In this document: positions 58,612-64,000 of the stretch, one piece after another
Layout of the letters: each line of letters opens with the position of its first letter
Numbering within the stretch: position 1 is the stretch's first letter
DNA from: Paludibacteraceae bacterium
GTDB lineage: Bacteria > Bacteroidota > Bacteroidia > Bacteroidales > Paludibacteraceae
Length of the DNA: 64,000 bases
Assembly (NCBI GenBank): GCA_017467185.1
Contig: JAFTSS010000004.1
Location: 1-64,000 of the forward strand
Direction: 5' to 3'
The notes under the pieces: model-generated
What the model was told of the DNA's origin: nothing
Seen by the model: only the letters and a program-made list of their open reading frames with translations
The model's database searches: none
Translations under genes and position numbers: made by a program

Positions 58612-58925
58612 CACAAAAAAAGCGGGACTGCACTGTTGCTGTTCCGCATTTCGAGGCTCTGGTATTGCCCTTGCACCGAACAAGCAACACCGAGCCCACG
58701 CTGATATGTACAAACACACGCCACCCACCGAGGTAGCATGCACATGGATATACACATCCCGAGGTCATCAAAATGCTGCAATGTCTTGGTGCATTAAAAA
58801 AGAATTTACCAGATTCCGAAATGCCAAGCCAAAGCGTATATATGACGCCTTATATATAATATGTCTTGTAAACATCCCACCCACAACGACATCAATCGCC
58901 TCTCCCTCAAGCGTGGGCTCATTTA
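58612..58925 (-). ncRNA. Candidate non-coding RNA of about 310 nt
   Basis: Has its own consensus promoter (58932-58962) and an intrinsic terminator (minus strand gcggaac...gtcccgc followed by seven T, about 58614-58646). The sequence is GC-richer than its surroundings and has no supported ORF. A perfect 10-bp closing helix pairs 58911-58920 with 58692-58701 (gagcccacgc). Further hairpins are ggtgttgcttg/caagggcaatacc and ggat-gtgtat-atcc. I checked for SRP, tmRNA and RNase P core motifs and did not find them. Confidence 0.6.
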
Positions 58926-58931
58926 CAATGG

Positions 58932-58962
58932 CAAAGGTAGGAATTATTTTTCGAATAACAAA
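58932..58962 (-). promoter_or_regulatory. Promoter of the 58.6-58.9 kb RNA
   Basis: Minus strand TTTG (58959-58962), 19 bp, TACCTTTG (58932-58939): exact consensus. Confidence 0.8.
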
Positions 58963-58971
58963 ATAATGTGT

Positions 58972-59477
58972 CGTTTTTTTTAGGAAAATTGTCTATTTTT
59001 CTAGAGAAAATATAGTTTTTTGGAGAGAATTTTGGAGTGTGGGATTTTGTTAAATGGTTAAGATATAGGATGATAGATTTTTTTTGAGTGTTGAACTTTG
59101 TAAGAAATAGGGACTTGCAAAGTTTGCAAAGTTTGCAAAGTTGGGTGTAATATATTGATTATTAGTAACATTTGTTGTTTTTATGCTTGCGACGTGCAAA
59201 AATAGGCTTTTCTTAACAGTAAGAAAATCAGCATGTTATTAACTTTGCGAACTTTGCAATTGCAAAGTTGGCTTTGTGTGATGAATTTTATTATCAGAAG
59301 GTACAAAACTTTGTGAACTTTGCAAATGGGTGGTGATGAAGTGGCTGTTTTCTTCGGTGAAGGTTGCTTGAGGGTTGCTGTTGGGTAGGGAATAGGGAGT
59401 AAGGAGTAGGGAGTTATTTTAAAGTTTTTTGTTTATTTTTTTTGGGAATAATTGTTTTTATTTTTTTACTAGATATC
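58972..59477. other. Gene-free AT-rich spacer with tttgcaaag repeats
   Basis: No ORF or RNA supported. About 59113-59142 has tandem 9-nt units gcaaagttt. About 59240-59270 and 59306-59328 have inverted aactttgcaa units. About 59395-59415 has gggaataggg-type repeats. Confidence 0.7.
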
Positions 59478-59517
59478 AATAAAAAAAGTCTGTCTCCATT
59501 GAAGGAAACAGACTTTT
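59478..59517 (-). terminator. Terminator of secG
   Basis: Stem aaaagtctgt (59484-59493) / acagactttt (59508-59517). On the minus strand it ends in seven T. Confidence 0.85.
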
Positions 59518-59537
59518 ATGTTTTTTCTAGAAATTGA

Positions 59538-59894
59538 TTATTCTTCAGTAGCTGTAGCTTCTTCAGTTGCAACTTCAGTAGGGAGTTCTACTGCTGCATC
59601 GTCGAAACCTGCAGGTGCTTGAACTGGCAATTCTACTTGGTCAGAGATTTCTGATGTAGTAGTAGGAGCGTCAGTTTTGTGGAAAGCAGTTGCCAAAACA
59701 CAGCAAACAACGATAGCGCAGATAAGACCCCAAGTAGTTTTTTCGAGGAAGTCAGTAGTTTTGCGTACGCCCATGATTTGGTTTGATGATGCAAAGTTAG
59801 CTGCAAGTCCACCACCTTTTGAGTTCTGTACCAATACGATAAGAATCAAAACGATAGCAAGAATAACAATTAAAATTGTAAGTAGTGAATACAT
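59538..59894 (-). CDS. secG: Preprotein translocase subunit SecG
   Basis: 118 aa. Two membrane helices (about 3-22 and 52-72) and the loop VQNSKGGGLAANF...GVRKTTDFLEKTTW typical of SecG in Bacteroidota. A Glu/Thr/Ala-rich C-terminal tail (VEVATEEATATEE-like) is longer than in E. coli. Part of SecYEG at the inner membrane. Seven bp after the tetratricopeptide-like gene. Confidence 0.94.
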   Translation of the reverse strand: MYSLLTILIVILAIVLILIVLVQNSKGGGLAANFASSNQIMGVRKTTDFLEKTTWGLICAIVVCCVLATAFHKTDAPTTTSEISDQVELPVQAPAGFDDAAVELPTEVATEEATATEE

Positions 59895-59900
59895 TTTTTA

Positions 59901-60608
59901 CTAATTTTTATTATGATTATTTATTATTGTTTCTAGGAATTTAATTTGAAGTGCAAAGTTAGCACTTTTTTTTGGATTATTCAAACTTATTGCCCTCAAA
60001 ATTTCAATAGCCTCTAAATATTTTTGTTCTTTAATCAATTTTTTTGCATATTCTTCGGTAATTTCATTTGAATGTTGAGTGGTTAGAGGTAAGAGCTGAG
60101 AGTTATTCGATAAGTCCGACCCGTCTGACCGGTTCGACAAGTCCGACATCTCCCATCTCCCATCTCGTGTCTCCTGTCTCGCATCTCGTGTCTCATCTTG
60201 TTTATTAGCTTGTCGTGCAAGTCGAGCAGCCTTTAGTTGTGCTGCAAGTTGTTGTAGGGTTTGTTTTTGTTCGGGGTTATCATCTAAAGCAAAATAATCA
60301 GTAGTTGGTAGAGACGCAATATATTGCGTCTCTACTTGTAGTGCGTTGTTTGTTTTTTGAGACGCAATGTATTGCGTTTCTGCTGTTAAATAGTTGTAGA
60401 ATAGACGACGGTTAGAAATGTGCATGCCATGCAGCATCAATTCTTCTTCGAACATTGCATCATCGGCTACGTACAAAGCTCGTAGGTATATCCAGTGTAG
60501 AGTCTCGCAGTAGGGATACGTCTCCACCAAACGGCGTAGTTCCTCGCTCGAAGCATTAGCCACGAGTTCTGGATTGGTTAAATATCTATTTATATCCGTT
60601 CTATTCAT
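59901..60608 (-). CDS. Tetratricopeptide-like hypothetical protein invaded by repeats
   Basis: 235 aa from MNRTDINRYL at 60608; upstream codons are array sequence. N-terminal helical region (ELRRLVETYPYCETLHWIYLRALY) is typical of a Bacteroidales protein found between lptE and secG; function not known. The C-terminal helices (YAKKLIKEQKYLEAIEILRAISLNNPKKSANFALQIKFLETI) look like a TPR. Between them lie two GAGACGCAAT palindromes, each coding ETQYIAS, and a degenerate ctcgtgt heptamer array coding TRDARQETRDGRWE. The middle third is therefore mostly repeat-derived. Confidence 0.78.
   Translation of the reverse strand: MNRTDINRYLTNPELVANASSEELRRLVETYPYCETLHWIYLRALYVADDAMFEEELMLHGMHISNRRLFYNYLTAETQYIASQKTNNALQVETQYIASLPTTDYFALDDNPEQKQTLQQLAAQLKAARLARQANKQDETRDARQETRDGRWEMSDLSNRSDGSDLSNNSQLLPLTTQHSNEITEEYAKKLIKEQKYLEAIEILRAISLNNPKKSANFALQIKFLETIINNHNKN
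60147..60195. repeat. Degenerate in-frame heptamer array (catctcg/tgtctcc)
   Basis: Seven 7-nt units (catctcc x2, catctcg, tgtctcc, tgtctcg, catctcg, tgtctca) in the tetratricopeptide-like gene; 9-nt tccgac-type units precede it at about 60108-60146. Confidence 0.85.
60308..60380. repeat. Two GTAGAGAC palindromes within a coding region
   Basis: 60308-60335 is a perfect 28-bp palindrome (gtagagacgcaata and its complement). 60359-60380 is a near-perfect shorter copy. The arms resemble the GTAGGGAC...GTCCCTAC intergenic family. Each encodes ETQYIAS. Confidence 0.9.
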
Positions 60609-60616
60609 GTCTAAAG

Positions 60617-60695
60617 TCACAAGTTTCACAACTCACAAGTCTCACATCTCACATCTCATATCTCATATCTCGTGTCTCATATCTCGTGTCTAATA
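60617..60695. repeat. Heptamer-type arrays upstream of the tetratricopeptide-like gene
   Basis: cacaagtctcacatctcacatctcatatctcatatctcgtgtct: tandem 7-nt units derived from catctca/ctcgtgt. Confidence 0.8.
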
Positions 60696-60702
60696 TCTAT
60701 TT

Positions 60703-61206
60703 TTACCAATTCGCCACTGTTCCGTTGAATATTTGGTCAACGATTTCTTCAATCATTTCATCAATGAGGGCGTCTTGCACGTCGTTGAGTGTGCTTGAAC
60801 TAGGGAATGTGCGGTTAGCAGAATAGCTATTGTCTGATTCGTCGCCTGTTACATTATTTATAAAGTGGACTTTAACGGTGAGGGTCAGGCGGTTTTCAGC
60901 TGCTAAGGCGTTAGCTCCGACTGAGAGAGGTACAAGGTTGTAGCCTGTGATTGCGCCAGAAATGTCGAGGTCGCCACCAGCTTTTACTATATTTAGGCGA
61001 GTTTGAGAGGCATAGATATTGTTGAGTTCATCGTTGAATTTTGTGGTTAGAGGCGGATATACCAATGCCGCATTGTTTGGAAATTCGGCAATCGTGATGC
61101 TCTTTATCTTTGAATAGTCGATACTTGCTCCATTGAATTTATAGGAGATAGTGCATGATGCCGCAAGTATGATGGTTAGTATTGCTAGGGGTATTATGCG
61201 TTTCAT
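60703..61206 (-). CDS. lptE: LPS-assembly lipoprotein LptE family
   Basis: 167 aa from the ATG at 61206 (MKRIIPLAILTIILAASC), chosen for the signal peptide and lipobox (Cys 18); the longer frame is repeat-derived. Body YKFNGASIDYSKIKSITIAEFPNNAALVYPPL and LDISGAITGYNLVPLSV is typical of Bacteroidota LptE-like proteins. Role: with LptD inserts lipopolysaccharide in the outer membrane. Sits between the sigma54 activator and the tetratricopeptide-like gene, a common Bacteroidales order. Confidence 0.88.
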   Translation of the reverse strand: MKRIIPLAILTIILAASCTISYKFNGASIDYSKIKSITIAEFPNNAALVYPPLTTKFNDELNNIYASQTRLNIVKAGGDLDISGAITGYNLVPLSVGANALAAENRLTLTVKVHFINNVTGDESDNSYSANRTFPSSSTLNDVQDALIDEMIEEIVDQIFNGTVANW

Positions 61207-61240
61207 ATTATATGTTTGTTTAATACATAATAATATTATT

Positions 61241-61452
61241 TTTTTTAGACATAATGACATAATGACATAAGAACATATTATTTTTTTTGACATATACCTT
61301 GCTACATCTGCGATGTATCTCGGTATAAGAATGACATATTAATAAATGTAACTTAAAAATCTGTCATTTTTTTTGCCAAGATAAAACTTTAGTTTTAGCG
61401 AGGCATATGTAAAGAAAATAAAGTTTGGCATTATGTCATTCTGTCTAAAAAA
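61241..61452. mobile_element. ATGACA-terminal palindromic element, copy 2
   Basis: Ends ttttttagacataatgaca / tggcattatgtcattctgtctaaaaaa. Inner hairpins accttgcta-catctgcgatg-tatctcggt and ccaagata-aaactttagttt-tagcgagg. The tips are exchanged relative to copy 1 at 35513-35733. Confidence 0.75.
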
Positions 61453-61479
61453 TACAATTTTTTTAGTGATTAAGTATAT

Positions 61480-62736
61480 TCATTCCAATCCGTATTCTTT
61501 GATGCGACGGTAGAGTGTGCGTTGCGAGATGTTGAGTTCTTCTGCGGCACGGCGGCGGTTGCCGTTGTGTTTGTCGAGTGCGCGGATAATCATGTCGCGT
61601 TCGGCATCGGTAAGCGAGAGCGATTCTTCTACATACTCTTCAGTGTCTTCAACCGCAGTGTCGGCATCTATAATATGTTGTTGAGGTGTAGGTGTATGTA
61701 CGATATTCAAACCCTCATGGGTGTGATGTACAGGTGTAGAAGGGTAGTATGAAGGCTCAGTATGAATAGGTTGCGATTGAGGTTCTGCGTGGCGATTTGC
61801 CATCAGTTCAGTGATAACCTTTTTCATGTCGTCCATATCCTTTTTCATATCGAACAGCACTTGATAGAGTATCTCGCGTTCGTTAGCAAAAGATTTACCT
61901 TCGTATTTTTGTTGTTGACCGAAGAGGGTAGGCAATGTGCTTTCGTATTGTTGTGGCAAGTAATTGAGCAGAGTAGAGCTGTCAATTTCGCGATTTTGTT
62001 CGATGACAGAAATTTGCTCAGTTACGTTTTTGAGTTGACGGATATTGCCACGCCAATAGTAGTTTACAAGCATATTTTGTGCATCGGCAGTGAGTTTTAT
62101 CACTGGCATTTTGTATTTCTCGGCAAAGTCGGCAGCAAAGCGACGGAATAGCAACGGAATATCCTCTTTGCGTTCGCGCAATGGTGGAATGTGGATAGGT
62201 ACTGCGTTAAGACGATAATAGAGGTCCTCGCGAAAACGACCATCGGCAATAGCCTGTAGCATATTTACGTTTGTGGCAGCCACTACGCGCACGTTGGTTT
62301 TCTGCACTTTAGATGAACCGACGCGCATAAATTCGCCTGCTTCGAGTACACGCAACAATCGCACTTGTGTTGAAAGAGGCAATTCGCCCACTTCGTCGAG
62401 GAATATAGTGCCACCGTTAGCCTCTTCAAAGTAGCCTTTGCGGTCGGATGTAGCAGAGGTAAAGGAGCCTTTTTCGTGTCCGAAAAGTTCGGAGTCGATA
62501 GTGCCTTCGGGTATTGCACCGCAGTTTACAGCGATGTATTTGTTGTGTTTGCGTGCGCTATATTGATGTATTATTTGCGGAAAGTTTTCTTTACCAACAC
62601 CACTTTCGCCTTGTATGAGCACCGATAGGTCGGTGTTAGCCACTTGTACGGCAGTGTCGATTGCACGATTTAGGGCAGGCGATAGGCCTATAATTCCAAA
62701 TCGTTGTTTAACAGCTTGTATATCACTTAAATTCAT
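61480..62736 (-). CDS. Sigma54-interacting transcriptional activator without receiver domain
   Basis: 418 aa. AAA+ domain (about 8-245): Walker A GESGVGKE (43-50), GSFTSA at 90-95, Walker B GGTIFLDEVGELP, sensor FREDLYYRLNAVPIHIPPLRER. C-terminal Fis-type helix-turn-helix (AERDMIIRALDKHNGNRRRAAEELNISQRTLYRRI). No N-terminal sensory domain, so activity is probably set by level or by a partner. The sigma54-contact loop is usually GAFTGA; both alanine-2 and glycine-5 are replaced by serine. The linker 275-350 is Gln/His/Pro-rich. Targets unknown. Confidence 0.92.
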   Translation of the reverse strand: MNLSDIQAVKQRFGIIGLSPALNRAIDTAVQVANTDLSVLIQGESGVGKENFPQIIHQYSARKHNKYIAVNCGAIPEGTIDSELFGHEKGSFTSATSDRKGYFEEANGGTIFLDEVGELPLSTQVRLLRVLEAGEFMRVGSSKVQKTNVRVVAATNVNMLQAIADGRFREDLYYRLNAVPIHIPPLRERKEDIPLLFRRFAADFAEKYKMPVIKLTADAQNMLVNYYWRGNIRQLKNVTEQISVIEQNREIDSSTLLNYLPQQYESTLPTLFGQQQKYEGKSFANEREILYQVLFDMKKDMDDMKKVITELMANRHAEPQSQPIHTEPSYYPSTPVHHTHEGLNIVHTPTPQQHIIDADTAVEDTEEYVEESLSLTDAERDMIIRALDKHNGNRRRAAEELNISQRTLYRRIKEYGLE

Positions 62737-62750
62737 AATGCTATATTGAT

Positions 62751-62993
62751 TTTAACAGAAGTACATATTTTTCTTTTAACAGAAGTACATATTTCTATTT
62801 TATTGGACGATTTACTTTGTTTGTTTGATTTTAGGTTGGCTACCTTTGTGTTTTCAAGTACATGCCTTGTAATTAATTAGTAATTGTTATGATTTAGGGC
62901 TTGTACTTATAAAAAAGTTGTTATCCTGATAGAGTTAGAAATACAGATTAAAATTTGTAAGCCTATAAATTAATTCTGTACTTATGTTAAAAA
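62751..62993. mobile_element. GTAC-type MITE-like element, copy C
   Basis: Left end tttaacagaagtacatattt occurs twice in tandem (24-bp duplication). Inner tttcaagtacatgcc / gggcttgtacttata, conserved ttatgatttagg, right end tgtacttatgttaaa. It fills the gap between the sigma54 activator and pdxB. Confidence 0.8.
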
Positions 62994-64000
62994 TTAAGAA
63001 ATATAAAGTTCGCGACGGACGGGGTAATTGCTTCTGAAGTATTCAAATTTTTCAGGTTCGGCTTTTAGAGCGTCGCTATCTGCGAGAATGTTATAATTAT
63101 TTAGCAATAAATCTTTTAATTCATCGTTCGTGGCGTTTGTTGTCTTTTTGGGTGGTAATCCTTCAATTGCTTCGGGTTGTAGACCAAAGAATTTTGCTAC
63201 AGCCTCGATTACTTGTTGTGAGGCATTGTATTTACCATCGGCAGAGTAACCCGCAATGTGTGGAGTTGCGATTAGAGCCCGATTGCGCAATTCGTCATTA
63301 GTCTCTGGCTCGCCCTCCCAACAGTCGATTGCTATATTTGAAAGTTGAAACTTGAAATTTGAAAGTTGAGAAAGATGTGATAATAAAGCATTTTCGTTGA
63401 TTATTCCTCCTCGTGCGGCGTTGATGATGAGTGGCGAGCGAAGCAAGACGCTTTCCGTGTGTTCCGTGAATTCCGTGTGAGAAGAAATATTTTCGGTGTG
63501 AAGTTCTAATCTTTTGTTGATTATTTCAAAAAACTCCTCATCAGCTAAGTGGTATGTTGCAAATTCTCCCTCTTTGGTCAGTGGTGTGTGGAATGTTACG
63601 ACGTCGCATTCCGATGCAATAGTGTGTAAATCGACATATTTGTCAGGATTTTCTAACGCTAACGGAGGGTCGTTGAGTAATACTTTCATTCCCAATTTGT
63701 GTGCCAATTGTTCAACTCGTTTGCCTACATGGCCATGACCGACGATGCTGATGGTTTTGCCTACGAGCGAGCATCCTTGTTTGTTTGCCCATACAGCGAG
63801 GGCTGAGCCTACCCATTGAGCCACCGATTCGGCATTGCATCCAGGTGCATTGGTCCATTTAATGCCGTGTGTATCACAATATTCAGTGTCGATATGGTCG
63901 ATGCCGATAGTGGCAGTAGCGATGAATTTTACTTTTGAATTGTCGAGCAACTCAGCATCGCATCGTGTACGTGTTCTGACAATCAGTGCATCTGCCTCCA
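62994..64000 (-). CDS. pdxB: 4-phosphoerythronate dehydrogenase, 5' end outside window
   Basis: The frame is open through the right edge, so the N-terminus is missing. Rossmann domain: FIATATIGIDHID, CNAESVAQWVGSALAVWA, VGHGHVGKRVEQLAHKLGMKVLLNDPP, LIINAARGGIINE and PHIAGYSADGKYNASQ give the NAD-binding and catalytic residues of the D-2-hydroxyacid family. The C-terminal extension (RSNYPVRREL) fits PdxB, which makes the keto acid for pyridoxal phosphate synthesis. Two in-frame repeats are inserted: 9-nt ttccgtgtg units (HTEFTEHTE) and four gaaagtt heptamers (SQLSNFKFQLSN). Confidence 0.88.
   Translation of the reverse strand, partial: EADALIVRTRTRCDAELLDNSKVKFIATATIGIDHIDTEYCDTHGIKWTNAPGCNAESVAQWVGSALAVWANKQGCSLVGKTISIVGHGHVGKRVEQLAHKLGMKVLLNDPPLALENPDKYVDLHTIASECDVVTFHTPLTKEGEFATYHLADEEFFEIINKRLELHTENISSHTEFTEHTESVLLRSPLIINAARGGIINENALLSHLSQLSNFKFQLSNIAIDCWEGEPETNDELRNRALIATPHIAGYSADGKYNASQQVIEAVAKFFGLQPEAIEGLPPKKTTNATNDELKDLLLNNYNILADSDALKAEPEKFEYFRSNYPVRRELYIS
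63340..63367. repeat. In-frame gaaagtt heptamer array in pdxB
   Basis: Four units: gaaagtt, gaaactt, gaaattt, gaaagtt, encoding QLSNFKFQLSN. Confidence 0.9.
63453..63479. repeat. In-frame 9-nt repeat in pdxB
   Basis: Three units ttccgtgtg, ttccgtgaa, ttccgtgtg encode HTEFTEHTE in a surface loop before LIINAARGG. Confidence 0.9.

Noticed and set aside
58612..58925. SRP RNA, tmRNA or RNase P RNA
   Set aside because: The conserved cores (GTCAGG...GGAAG for SRP, tag reading frame for tmRNA, GAGGAAAGTCC for RNase P) were looked for and not found.

Overview
The window looks like a chromosomal segment of a Bacteroidales (Bacteroidota) bacterium. The DNA is AT-rich. Promoters have the Bacteroidota form TTTG-N19/20-TAnnTTTG and there are almost no Shine-Dalgarno sites. 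Two secreted proteins end in type IX secretion (T9SS) sorting domains, there is a BspA-type leucine-rich protein and a fimbrillin-like lipoprotein, and the RseP, PurL, PurF and PyrK/PyrD types fit the phylum. I do not name a genus.

Layout. 1-1030: ribH and tRNA-Tyr/tRNA-Gly. 1.2-10.2 kb (minus): GHL10 glycosidase-like protein, ABC-F ATPase, rseP, dxr, a degenerate M23 protein, folA, a membrane Zn peptidase. 10.3-16.5 kb (minus): two large surface proteins. 16.6-28.5 kb (minus): the complete UMP pathway, transcribed pyrC-carA-carB-pyrK-[lipoprotein]-pyrD-pyrF-pyrE-pyrB, led by an attenuator-like leader. 29.2-45.4 kb (plus): IMP pathway purE-purL-purC-purC2-purF / purM-purN-[flavodoxin-ferredoxin]-purH-[four-helix protein]-purD-folD. 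45.5-50.1 kb: accessory interval with a structured RNA, a fimbrillin/lectin-fold lipoprotein whose 3' end looks like a diversity-generating variable region, an M15 peptidase and three small membrane proteins. 50.1-56.7 kb (plus): purB-guaB-guaA-purA, completing AMP and GMP synthesis. 57.1-59.0 kb (minus): four unrecognised small genes behind a putative non-coding RNA. 59.5-64 kb (minus): secG, a tetratricopeptide-like protein, lptE, a sigma54 activator and the 3' part of a PdxB-type dehydrogenase.

The pyr and pur operons diverge from one 0.7-kb control region, so purine and pyrimidine synthesis sit side by side in about 40 kb. PurK is not seen in the window.

The most unusual property is repeat load. 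Arrays of 7-nt units (aattcat, ctcgtgt, ytytcaa, gaaagtt, aatgagg, tgttgtc and others) fill many intergenic spaces. They also lie in frame inside at least six conserved genes (ABC-F, pyrB, purL, M15 peptidase, tetratricopeptide-like protein, pdxB) and supply the start or stop codons of several purine genes. Alongside them are several families of palindromic elements with a conserved base and a different but self-complementary tip in each copy, and a four-copy MITE-like element. PyrB carries only the zinc domain of PyrI, joined through a heptamer array.
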